This document shows positions 39,226 to 48,565 of a stretch of DNA of 64,000 bases, in pieces. The notes under the pieces were generated by a model, which was given only the letters and a program-made list of their open reading frames with translations, was not told where the DNA came from and ran no database searches. Numbering within the stretch: the first letter of the stretch is position 1; each line of letters starts with the position of its first letter. The position numbers and the translations under genes are program-made. This DNA comes from Huiozyma naganishii CBS 8797 (taxonomy: Eukaryota > Ascomycota > Saccharomycetes > Saccharomycetales > Saccharomycetaceae), in the NCBI RefSeq assembly GCF_000348985.1, contig NC_035927.1, positions 124,001 through 188,000 of the forward strand. The letters are read 5' to 3'.

Positions 39226-39528
39226 GCCACTCCCCAAACATCCAACAGTTACATACATCGCACCGTTGTTACCATACAAGCAGTGTTTAAATATTCTTGG
39301 ATTTCGAAAAAACCACAAAATATTTTTTTTTGGAAAAGTGAAAAATTTCGACGTTGAACAAGCGGTAATTGAACTGTTCAATGGTGTCTTGAACGCGGCT
39401 GTCTGGAGGCCTACGGTGCAATCGATTTATCTTGGTACAGCTTGTGGAAGGTACATCGTCAATTCTTTGGTTTCTCACTCTCTCTTTCTTTTTTTCTCTT
39501 TTCTCTCTTTGTTACCGTTCCCACCCCA
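39226..39528. other. ATG4-SSU72 intergenic region
   Basis: About 300 bases, with a T/C-rich tract at 39476-39510 just upstream of SSU72. This is a typical yeast initiation region. Nothing else was seen. Confidence 0.5.
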
Positions 39529-40158
39529 ATGCCGTCACATAATTCCAGCTTGAAGTTCTGTACAGTGTGCGCTTCGAATAACAATAGGTCCATGGAATCG
39601 CATAAAGTATTGCAGGAGGCAGGTTACAGCGTGAAATCGTACGGTACCGGTTCTGCGGTGAGATTGCCCGGTCTGTCGATAGACAAGCCGAATGTGTATT
39701 CATTCGGCACCCCTTATAACGACATATATAACGATCTGTTGTCGCAGTCTGCAGATAGGTACAAGTCGAACGGGTTGTTGGGGATGCTGGACCGTAACAG
39801 GAAACTTAAGAAGGCGCCCGAGAAGTGGCAGAATAACAGCGGGAACGTGTTTGATTTCGTGTTCACTTGCGAGGAAAGATGCTTTGACGCAGTGTGCGAG
39901 GATCTCATGGGGAGAGGGGGGCACTTGAATAAACTGGTACATGTCATAAATATAGACATCAAGGATGACAACGAGAATGCTAAGATTGGTGCAAAGGCTA
40001 TTTTAAAGCTCGCTGATATGCTCAACCAGAGCGTGGATGAGTGCAACAGGGACAACTCCAGCGCCGTGCCCTTTGAGGATAGCATCATTGGGATCCTCAC
40101 CGAATGGCAACAACAGTTCCCAACGTTACCGTGTCTTTATTCACCTGCATTTTACTGA
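39529..40158 (+). CDS. SSU72: Ssu72, RNA polymerase II CTD phosphatase
   Basis: Ssu72 is a CPF subunit that removes Ser5 and Ser7 phosphates from the polymerase II C-terminal domain. It acts in 3'-end formation and in termination of snoRNAs. The product is 209 residues from the ATG at 39529. The low-molecular-weight phosphatase signature CX5R is C14-ASNNN-R20, followed by [21 protein letters not shown] is the other conserved block. Its 3' end faces the 3' end of the U1 snRNA gene, about 190 bases away. Confidence 0.97.
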   Translation: MPSHNSSLKFCTVCASNNNRSMESHKVLQEAGYSVKSYGTGSAVRLPGLSIDKPNVYSFGTPYNDIYNDLLSQSADRYKSNGLLGMLDRNRKLKKAPEKWQNNSGNVFDFVFTCEERCFDAVCEDLMGRGGHLNKLVHVINIDIKDDNENAKIGAKAILKLADMLNQSVDECNRDNSSAVPFEDSIIGILTEWQQQFPTLPCLYSPAFY

Positions 40159-40322
40159 ACAGTTGATCACCCGTACCTCCCCGTCCATACGTAACTTCAC
40201 CCATGCGTGTGATCTACAGATACCTAATTTATAAATATAAATATCTACGAGTGCGTGCCACTATCTATTTTCATTCGTAAACATATCGTCTGATGGCTGT
40301 TTGTCAAATGAAAGATAATAAA

Positions 40323-40339
40323 CCACTCAGAAAGAGTGG
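40323..40339 (-). terminator. Small hairpin just past the U1 3' end
   Basis: CCACTC and GAGTGG form a perfect 6-bp stem around a 5-base loop, about 10 bases downstream of the predicted U1 3' end. It may help 3' processing. Its loop is not the AGNN tetraloop expected for Rnt1. Confidence 0.3.
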
Positions 40340-40349
40340 AATGAAAAGG

Positions 40350-41173
40350 AATAAATCAAAAATTATAAGATCCACCCGTTCCTATCAGGATTGAACGAGG
40401 AATTTCCCATCCAAAGAGAATCCACAATTAAAAATTTATGGAACTAATGGACTGTTCTCCGACTCAATGACTTCAGCACAACACCCAACGGCAATTCCAC
40501 AAATAAATGTAAAATAACCACCGAACACTGCGCCAAAAATCCGCAACAGAAGAAAACAACAAAGCCATGGCGACAAACAAAGCAGCGACTTTAGAACCTC
40601 CTGGATCCATCATAAGACGGACCCGGATCAGTCAAGAATGCCTCGTAAATCAAGACTTCGCCGTATCCTCAGTCGTGAAAAATCATTTATAAAGCAGAAT
40701 CGAAGAAGTCTTCCACAAAAAAAGAACAATCCCAACTCCCCTAGCACCGATTTGTGATCGGTGCCATACTTCTCCAGGCAGAAGGGAAAAAGGGTTTTCA
40801 ATAAGCTGCCAAGATCCATAAACACTCCGGAAAAAAATAGAGAGGGCATTCGAAAATACTCTCCCAAACTCCTTACCAGAACGAATCGGTTCCTGACAGA
40901 ATTAGAGAAAACAAGGGAACGAAACGTCAGCAAGAACACCTTCCGCTAATATTTGTATGGGTAGTAGACTGGGGAGCTTACATCAATTGATGTGTAGAGA
41001 AAAAAAGAAGAGAAAGAAACTGGAATCAAACAACTGGCAAAAATTGCCAAATGCAAAGAAAACAGGTCATTCTCCCTCTTTCCCTACCTAAATGCCTAGC
41101 ATCCCCCTGCAGTTGGAAGACATACTTGGCCAAGTGGACTTCTTGATCTCCACTGGCATCTTAAGGTAAGTAT
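40350..41173 (-). ncRNA. SNR19: U1 spliceosomal snRNA, enlarged
   Basis: The minus strand from 41173 begins ATACTTACCTTAAG, the yeast U1 5' end that pairs with 5' splice sites. Stem-loop I follows: arms near GCCAGTGGA and TCCACTTGGC close the loop GATCAAGAAG, the U1-70K (Snp1) site. Further in, the conserved core CTTCTGCCTGGAGAAG and a hairpin GGCACCGAT...ATCGGTGC followed by TAGGGGAG match S. cerevisiae U1. The RNA ends near 40350 with GGAACGGGTGGATCTTATAA and the Sm-type ATTTTTGAT. The 5' end is exact; the 3' end is accurate to a few bases. The length is about 825 nt, against 568 in S. cerevisiae. Position between SSU72 and POP1 is conserved. Open frames over this span are not genes. Confidence 0.94.
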
Positions 41174-41267
41174 GGAGATTTAAAACAAGAATTCAAGAAA
41201 TAACCAAAACTTTTGACGTAAAAAACTGTCACTTGGAGAATGGAAGCCTTTGCGCGAGACGCTTCGC

Positions 41268-41275
41268 CTTTTATA
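41268..41275 (-). promoter_or_regulatory. TATA box of the U1 snRNA gene
   Basis: The minus strand reads TATAAAAG about 95-102 bases upstream of the U1 5' end at 41173. This fits a polymerase II yeast snRNA promoter. Confidence 0.55.
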
Positions 41276-41402
41276 CTGAAAAAAAAATATTCACTATTGG
41301 CGTTATTACTATACCTTGTACAAATTTGTTGCGTTATATCATTTCAGACGGCGGAAGAGAAAGTGCTCATAGAGGGCAGTAAGGTGTTCAAGCCCGTGCA
41401 GT

Positions 41403-44014
41403 TCACAGCTTTATCTTGGTGCATTTGGCCAGTCTGTATATGTTGGTACCGACGTTACGCAGCAATACGTATTGTGGCAGTGTGTCCGTAATTACAGTGG
41501 TGACAAACCCGTTACCCACGCCTTTCCCCTCTCCGAAGTGATAAGTACCGGATGTAATGTACCCAATGAGATCGCTGATCTGTGGTAGTGGCACTTCTGT
41601 GTCGTTATCTAACCTACCATCACTCTTGTAGACACCCTTAGCAACCTTCATCCAGTATTCCGTATCGGTCTCCGGGATGCGGTAGATTCTTGCATTGTCT
41701 TTCGGATGGCCTCTTCTCACTAAATGACACACTATGGGAGTGACTGGAATCGGTTTCTCTGAAATCTCGGAGATAGTAGTGATGCTATAATTTTTGATCG
41801 GGTCAATATTTTTCGATAACTCGATAGAGGGTCCTTGTGTGGTACTGTTTATCTCGAATTTGTTTGCCACAATATCTTTGTAGACTTCTAGTACGTCATT
41901 GAAGTAGTTCACCATCCTTCCTTTACAGTCGTCAAATTGAGTTGTCTTATTCGGACATATCATTGGCAGTGTGCCCTCATTCGATTGTTTCAAGTAAACC
42001 ACACCGTTATTTATGATTTGTAACAATTTCCAGTCACAGCTGAAATAGTCGCCAATCTCGCCGCTTATCGCAGGAAGCTCTGACAAATGGATGTCCTCAA
42101 GCTTTGCAAAATTGATTCTTTTACCTAAGGGTTTCTTAACCCACTTATTTTTCCGTGCCTGCCTTTTGTAAACAGCATTCTCCATCTCACCCTCGTGAGT
42201 AAATGGATAATCGTCAGGGAAGTACAATTTCCCAGATTCGTATGCTAGCTGCTGCGTCTGTCTTAGTCCTGAATGATACACTCTGGAGATCCTGTTCAGC
42301 TGATACCAAAAGGGCAAATGCCAAAACCAAGGTAACAGGACCACCCAGTCTTCATTCTTCGGTCTCCTCATAATCAGCAACGGAATTGTAGGATCCTGGT
42401 CTTTGTCAAATGGGACGGCTGTTTTGGGTTGCTCCTTTGTCAACAATTGTCGACGTCTACGTGCCAACTGTTTTAAGGTATTTTGGTTTTTATACGATGT
42501 TTCTCTGCCCTCCACAGTGGTTAACTTGGATAAAACAGAATTGAATTCGTCTTGCGGAAACTTATTTTGAAGCGCCAGAATTTCATCTACAGTGAGTGGC
42601 TTGTTGCATTTCTGAGAGTTTATCATTTTTGGTGAAGCTAAGTGTCGTGGATCGATGGCCTCAAAGGCAAACATACATTTAGATGGTAATACAGTTTCAT
42701 CCGTTATTTTGCGAATTTTCATGAACTGCTCAAATGATTGAGAAGTGGCGTGGCTTCTTACAACGCTGGATAATGCAGTAAGAGCTTTGGCACCTCGAAT
42801 CGTTATACTGGCGATAGAGTAACGGCAGTCTTCGATCGACAACTTGCTAGTATAACTCTGGATAAGTTTATTGAATACGATGGGGTACAAAGCTGGGTGA
42901 AGTCTGAGTAAAATACTGTTCCCACTTAACCATAGCATGTCACAGGGACCTATCACTATATTTTTATCTTCTGAGTCCCAATCATGCATCAATCCTTCGA
43001 ATAGGTTTTTGGACTTGAAGAACTTGTTCAAAAGACCCCTCCCTTTCGTCATTGCTTTGACTAGATTTTTGAGGTTGGATCCGCTCGGGTCCAAATCCCT
43101 TATTGTCATTGTGCCAATAAAAGAAGTGTCCATGCACAATGCACCGTCAGATGTGGCGTGTTTACCACCAATATTGTGGGTCAGCTTAAAGCATTTCTGT
43201 GTGGGGGACCATGGAATGCTAAACCCCCATCTTTTCATCATGTGTGATCTTTTTGCGTTCCATATGTGAGTCGGTAGCCAAGTAAACGTTCGTTGCCTTT
43301 TACAATATTTTATACGACCCTTTGGGATGGGAGCAAGAGCATTAATCCCAGTATTATCATAATTGCCTAGACTGTTATTGACTGTCTTCACATCAGGGCC
43401 GTTATTCCTGGCTTCTTTTATCAACTTCTGAAGGGACTTGATACGCTGCCGTAAATTGTACTTGGAAGCCACTGCCTCATTAGGCAAGGCAAGTTTCATA
43501 GATGTGGATTTGCTTGCCAATCTGAGAAGTTTTACGGCCATTTTTGCCTTGTATAATTTTGCTGGAGTAAGTCCATTGTGCTTCTTGAGCTTATTCGAAG
43601 TTGTGCTTCCCTTCTTGACTGTTTGAATCTGTTCATTTTTTTGCATTTCCCGCAACGCCCTATTCCTCATTCGCTTGGGAATTCGTTTGACGTTGTGAGA
43701 TGCTGTTCTCCTACGTAGTTTTCTGGGCAAAGCCTGAAACACCCTGGTGGCACTGGCAGTTTTAGAACTCTGCATTGCAAATTGCAATTGCTTAATCTCA
43801 AATTGGCGTGAATTGATAAATTGATCTACCCTAATCATTCCTCCAGACGCTGTAAGATCTCCTGTGCTCTCTGTTTTGTTGGCGCGGATGCAACCAACGC
43901 CTCGGTTCGGATAGTTCTTGCATTGCGAACTTTCTGCCTCCTAAACAACTGGTTCTTGTTCAAGATTTTCTTCCCACCATTATTACTGGAATTGGGTTTC
44001 TTTGGTGGAGCCAT
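41403..44014 (-). CDS. POP1: Pop1, RNase P and RNase MRP subunit, one-base frameshift
   Basis: Pop1 is the largest protein of nuclear RNase P (tRNA 5' maturation) and RNase MRP (pre-rRNA cleavage). The coding region falls in two frames. The first, from the ATG at 44014, encodes MAPPKKPN, then GGKKILNKNQLFRRQKVRNAR, and stops at 43835. The second starts in frame at 43838 and runs to 41403 (811 residues), with RVDQFINSRQF, ALPRKLRRRTASHNVKRIPKR, LPTHIWNAKRSHMMKRWG, and the POPLD and C-terminal regions. The second frame is also open upstream and reads conserved-looking Pop1 sequence (TESTGDLTASGG). The break therefore maps to the A run (T run on the plus strand) at 43874-43877, where one base is missing. 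The gene is otherwise complete at about 870 residues. Confidence 0.93.
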
Positions 44015-44176
44015 TGCTACACTATAGAGATGAGTAAGGAGAGACTGCTCTTTCAATTAAATAATATAGATCATTACCTTTACGTACTGGCATCGCACAC
44101 TAATTGTTGAATTTTTTTTGTTTTTCAGTGTCAGCGAAATGAACGTGAAATAGCACGTGAATAATTACAGAACGTT

Positions 44177-44202
44177 ATGACATGGAAAGCTTTCCATGTT
44201 AT
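44177..44202. repeat. 26-bp near-perfect palindrome between POP1 and ALG9
   Basis: Two 13-base arms meet without a spacer. The central 20 bases (44180-44199, ACATGGAAAG then CTTTCCATGT) are a perfect inverted repeat, and one mismatch occurs in the outer part. It lies in the 234-base gap where S. cerevisiae carries ADE12. It could be a terminator hairpin for ALG9 or a dimeric factor site for POP1. Confidence 0.6.
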
Positions 44203-44248
44203 GTTAGTGTAAGGTACATATCATGTGTGCCGTGGCTTGCCACATGCA

Positions 44249-45937
44249 TCATAAATTAATATTGGTAGCTTCTGCTTCTACTTCCGGCGTAATCTTTTGG
44301 AATAAACAGTAGTCCAAGTACTCTATACCATAAACACGGACGAACTGTTCTCCAAGATATTTCTGAGCAATGTCAGCAAGGCACACTGGAATGTAAAACG
44401 CTCTCCCCAGTATTTTCGAGCGGTCTGTATCGATGAATTTTTGACAGTAGATAGATTTCCAATCATCGCTATTTGGAGAAAACACGTCAGCTTCAGGATC
44501 TATGTTTTGAGATACGTCAACAAAATAGTCACATTGCTCAATATCGATAATCTTTCCCTCGTCAAATTGGTTCTTATTGTTCATTCCCTTTGGTAGGGCT
44601 CTGATATTGTCTAATAGCTTTCCCGATTCGGAGAAGTCGCCCGGTAGAAGACCATCAAATCCAGATTTAACAAATCCTAATCTATGCTTATCAGGTAGAA
44701 AGAAAGAGTTTGGGAATCTGTACCATTCACGGCCAGTACAAACCTGTACAATTTCTGCTCCATCCGAATCCAATTTTGAAATTTGTTTGTACACAGAAAA
44801 TGGGGCAGAGTAATTAGTGACCAACGCTATGGTTCTTGAGATAGACTGTAGAAGCACCAACGCAATTACTGCAAATTGCAACACTCTTTTGATACATTTG
44901 TTGAAATTGAAAGCGGAATAAAATTTGTAGAATCCAACAGATGCAGTTAATGTAATCAACCCATAGATAGGATATAAAAACCTTTCTTCCTTGTGAGGTT
45001 GTGCCGTGAAGACGCATATCCACAGTAACAAACTAGTATTCAGTGGCCACAACCTTCTATGAAACAAACCGATCACACTGAAAAATAGAACCGGTAGGGG
45101 AAAGTTCAATAAGAGGTTAAGAAGGTAGTAGTACCATGGTTCGACACCAAATATGTTTGGTCCGGATTTTTCATCCGCATTCAAAACATTGTACGTCAAG
45201 ATATTCCAGGACACAGGTGCAAACTTTCCGTAGAATATCGAGTCGATAACGATAACAACCGAACCTAATAGAAGAAACACCAAAGAGCAGTCAAACGATG
45301 TTCTCAAAGAGGAGATAATCCGGTGAGTAAATAAATAATGGAAACACAATGGCACACTCAAAACCATAACAAACGGCCAACCCAAAACACTAGCAATGAA
45401 ATTAAACGCCAAGCTAGAGACAAAACTTGAGATAGAGTTAGTTGACAGATATCTTAAGGTGTACTTCGCTGTGTTTAAGTATAAAATCATAGCAATGGCA
45501 GATGGTAGTAATTCCACAGATGCATGGAAATAACCTGGGGTGAAGATTTGGAAAAGCAACCAAGTATTGGCAATCTTCAAAGAAAGAGTGCCCTCAATTT
45601 CTCTAAACAGTTTCCATTCTAATAGCGCAGAGAACGACCCTAGTGCCGTTCTAACAATATAGAAATTCCAGTATTTGTCTGTTTGCAAAACTGAGAGTTT
45701 CTGCAATGGATATAAGAGCAAATTGAAGGGCAGGAGCAAAGACCACGATCTAATGGAGTACTCTGGGGAGTACTCCCAAGTCTGTTTACCAAAATTTCTG
45801 AGCAGTAAATTCAGTGGTTCCCAGTAGTTGAACGTCTCGTCACAGTCAGAAATAATGGAATACAACGGTTGGACATAAAGACGACTAGTCAACAAGAGCA
45901 CGACTAATAGCGCGCTGATCCAGTGACCCTTTTGCAT
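44249..45937 (-). CDS. ALG9: Alg9, ER alpha-1,2-mannosyltransferase
   Basis: Alg9 adds mannoses from dolichol-phosphate-mannose to the lipid-linked oligosaccharide on the lumenal side of the ER. The start at 45937 (MQKGHWISALLVVLLLTSR) gives 562 residues and matches the family. An upstream in-frame ATG at 46075 would add 46 residues that would bury the signal-anchor. The GT22 signature SDCDETFNYWEPLNLL holds the catalytic acidic residues. PGYFHASVELLPSA, GPNIFGVEPWYYYLLNLLLN and QPHKEERFLYPIYGLI are conserved lumenal or membrane blocks. About ten hydrophobic segments are visible. Confidence 0.95.
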   Translation of the reverse strand: MQKGHWISALLVVLLLTSRLYVQPLYSIISDCDETFNYWEPLNLLLRNFGKQTWEYSPEYSIRSWSLLLPFNLLLYPLQKLSVLQTDKYWNFYIVRTALGSFSALLEWKLFREIEGTLSLKIANTWLLFQIFTPGYFHASVELLPSAIAMILYLNTAKYTLRYLSTNSISSFVSSLAFNFIASVLGWPFVMVLSVPLCFHYLFTHRIISSLRTSFDCSLVFLLLGSVVIVIDSIFYGKFAPVSWNILTYNVLNADEKSGPNIFGVEPWYYYLLNLLLNFPLPVLFFSVIGLFHRRLWPLNTSLLLWICVFTAQPHKEERFLYPIYGLITLTASVGFYKFYSAFNFNKCIKRVLQFAVIALVLLQSISRTIALVTNYSAPFSVYKQISKLDSDGAEIVQVCTGREWYRFPNSFFLPDKHRLGFVKSGFDGLLPGDFSESGKLLDNIRALPKGMNNKNQFDEGKIIDIEQCDYFVDVSQNIDPEADVFSPNSDDWKSIYCQKFIDTDRSKILGRAFYIPVCLADIAQKYLGEQFVRVYGIEYLDYCLFQKITPEVEAEATNINL

Positions 45938-46492
45938 TGTCGCTATACCTTGAATAGATGATGTATGTATGAGGTCTGTGTCGATGTATCCCTTTTGTGA
46001 ACGTAATTCTTGCAGTACGTATCTATTTGCAGTTTCTTGACTTCGGAAAATATTCATGACTTTCGAGAGCTGCATAAACGATTACATCATGCAACGAGTG
46101 TATAGATCAGATGCGAAGCACTGTGTGGTGCGGTACTACGTATGGCACTTAAGAATGTAACAAGATAACGGTTCTCTTGCAAAGCACCTTGTGTATTAAT
46201 TTGGTTTTGCGAGGAGGGTCGGGTGAGGGAGGGAGAGTATTTTATTGAGACGGTGTTTCTTACGTATTAACCCCGAACACAACTTACAAGCCAAAAAGAA
46301 AGTAGAACGCGTCATGTAGTCAATGAATAACTGTATGCGCATGCTGGTCTCGGACCCGGTTTCGTGTGACTAGTTTGCATCCAAATCATCATATAATTAC
46401 GTACAACGCGTTAAAAAGAACGCTATATTAAATGATGCATTAACATCATCTCATCTCAACAAGACAGACCCTTCAACCAAGCCATATCTGTG
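45938..46492. other. Divergent ALG9-MGS1 promoter region
   Basis: About 555 bases, partly covered by the possible ALG9 N-terminal extension (45938-46075). ACGCGT boxes lie at 46307-46312 and 46406-46411, upstream of MGS1. Nothing else was recognised. Confidence 0.5.
46307..46411 (+). promoter_or_regulatory. Two MCB-like ACGCGT boxes upstream of MGS1
   Basis: ACGCGT occurs at 46307-46312 and 46406-46411, about 180 and 82 bases before the MGS1 ATG. Paired MBF boxes are typical of S-phase DNA replication genes. The same hexamer also appears upstream of BNI4 and SSB2, which lowers its weight. Confidence 0.3.
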
Positions 46493-48262
46493 ATGCAGAA
46501 AGGTAAACAGAACGCGAAGATCACCAAGATAGAACAGCAGGTGTCATGTCCCGTTTGTAAGAAACAGGTACCGTATTCGAGGATTAATGCACATGTCGAT
46601 ATACACATGCATAGATCGTCACTCAAATCTGGGTTAGCTGATAGTGCTGGTTCTCGAAACGATAAGACTTCCATCACAGACATTTTGAGCGGCAGTCAGC
46701 CACCGATGAAGAGAAGGAAACCAGACTCCAGCCAGTCAGTTATTAAATTAGACGATGATGGGGAAGAGGAGCAGGACGAGGGGCAAAGTTTGGCGACCAC
46801 TGGAGCTATTTCCCTTGTTAAAATCGAGGATTCCGACGTGCAAAAGCCAAAGGATAAGGTACGAGTTGATAACAATGATACGAACAGCCTTCGATATTTA
46901 CAAAGGATTAGCAGTTTGCCCCTCTCCGAGAAACTGCGTCCCAAAACGCTGCAAGATTATGTAGGTCAGCAACATATCCTGTCCTCTACCACTGGTACTC
47001 TTTACAAATACATCCAATTGGACCAAATACCTTCTATGATTCTGTGGGGCCCACCTGGTGTGGGTAAAACGTCTTTGGCACGTCTTCTTACAAAATCCGT
47101 TGATGGGAAGTATTTGATGATTGAAACAAGCGCTACGAAATCCAATACGCAAGAACTCAAGGCCGTGTTTGAAAAGGCCAAGGCGGAGTACCGTTTGACG
47201 AAAAGAAGAGTCATTCTCTTCATTGATGAGATTCACAGATTCAACAAACCGCAACAGGACCTGTTGCTGCCGCACGTAGAGAACGGTGATATAGTTTTGA
47301 TCGGCGCAACCACAGAAAATCCAAGTTTCCAATTGAACAATGCGTTGATAAGTCGATGCCATGTATTTGTGCTTGAGAAGCTTAGCTCTTCGGAGTTGGG
47401 ACTTGTACTGAATAGAGCTATAGCGTTGTTGAATAAACTCCGGACGTTTATATGGCATTGCTCTCGACCTTTGAAATTGGCAAAGGACGCCATAGAATAC
47501 ATTGAAGATGTGTGCATCGGAGATACGAGGCGGGCGCTGAACCTCTTGGAGATGGTAGAGATCTCCTCTAGAAGGAGCAAAAAGGGCGATGACGAGGATT
47601 TCACGTTGTCAACAGAAGAGGTCCGCAACATTATAAAGAACAACAGCAGCAACGGACTAAACAGCTACTACGATCCGAAGGGCGATAATCATTACGATAC
47701 GATCTCGGCGTTCCACAAGTCTGTGAGGGGCAGTGACGAAAATGCAGCCCTGTACTATCTCGGCCGGATGCTAAAAGGTGGTGAGGATCCGCTGTACATT
47801 GCGCGACGGATGATTCGCATTGCAAGCGAGGACATCGGAATTCGTGATAACACAATGCTGCCTCTGGCGATTGCTGCGCACGACGCGGTGATGAAAGTTG
47901 GGTTACCGGAGGCTGACATGGCTCTCGTGCAGTGTTGTGTCTCGTTGGCCAGGGCGCCGAAGTCTGTAGAGATTTACAGGGCGTGGAACAAGCTGAAGAG
48001 CATGCTCGACGAAAACAAGTACTCCATGTGCAGCAGCGAGATCCCAATGCATATTCGTAACGCACCAACAAAACTGATGGAGGATATTGGGTATTCAAAG
48101 GGGTACAAGTACAACCCTGACTACAAAGACGGTAAAGTAGCGCAGATGTATTTCCCACAAGAGATTCTAGACCAATGCGAGGACAAGACCACTCTGAAGT
48201 TTCTCACGGGTAAGCATCTCGGGTCGAAGATGGACCCGGATCTGGAGCTGCAGGACAAATGA
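46493..48262 (+). CDS. MGS1: Mgs1, WRNIP1/RarA-type replication AAA+ ATPase
   Basis: Mgs1 maintains genome stability at stalled forks and binds ubiquitinated PCNA. The product is 589 residues from the ATG at 46493. The N-terminal UBZ zinc finger has C19, C22, H34 and H38 (SCPVCKKQVPYSRINAHVDIH). The AAA+ domain has Walker A GPPGVGKT (186-193), Walker B with D245-E246 (LFIDEIHRFNKPQQD) and sensor 1 GATTENPSF. The C-terminal MgsA-type helical domain includes DHYDTISAFHKSVRGSD-like sequence, ARRMIRIASEDIG and KGYKYNPDY. Confidence 0.97.
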   Translation: MQKGKQNAKITKIEQQVSCPVCKKQVPYSRINAHVDIHMHRSSLKSGLADSAGSRNDKTSITDILSGSQPPMKRRKPDSSQSVIKLDDDGEEEQDEGQSLATTGAISLVKIEDSDVQKPKDKVRVDNNDTNSLRYLQRISSLPLSEKLRPKTLQDYVGQQHILSSTTGTLYKYIQLDQIPSMILWGPPGVGKTSLARLLTKSVDGKYLMIETSATKSNTQELKAVFEKAKAEYRLTKRRVILFIDEIHRFNKPQQDLLLPHVENGDIVLIGATTENPSFQLNNALISRCHVFVLEKLSSSELGLVLNRAIALLNKLRTFIWHCSRPLKLAKDAIEYIEDVCIGDTRRALNLLEMVEISSRRSKKGDDEDFTLSTEEVRNIIKNNSSNGLNSYYDPKGDNHYDTISAFHKSVRGSDENAALYYLGRMLKGGEDPLYIARRMIRIASEDIGIRDNTMLPLAIAAHDAVMKVGLPEADMALVQCCVSLARAPKSVEIYRAWNKLKSMLDENKYSMCSSEIPMHIRNAPTKLMEDIGYSKGYKYNPDYKDGKVAQMYFPQEILDQCEDKTTLKFLTGKHLGSKMDPDLELQDK

Positions 48263-48565
48263 TACAGTGGCATCAGGGCATACGTTTCCTTTCACGTTGC
48301 ATTCCTGTTCTTGGAAATCACGGCATCAGCTCATTGTTTCGGGAACAATGAGGGAAAATGGTGAAAAGATGGCTTCTCGAATAGAACGGTTTTATATAAG
48401 CGAGTGTATCTGAGTACTTTATAGACATCGCACTATTGGGAGATGTTACAATCTGTGTAATCGCTTAGAGTAGCTGTCAGTTGTCGTATCTTTACCCTGT
48501 TTGTGTGTCAGGGTCGACAAATATTTGTGCTTTGCTCGTTGGTATTAAGTAACTGCGGGGTGAAT
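48263..48565. other. MGS1-PPN2 intergenic region
   Basis: About 300 bases including a TATATAAG-like motif near 48394. No gene was seen. Confidence 0.45.

Noticed and set aside
40628..40949. Open frames of 103 and 62 codons on both strands between SSU72 and POP1.
   Set aside because: They lie wholly inside the U1 snRNA gene and have no protein-like features.
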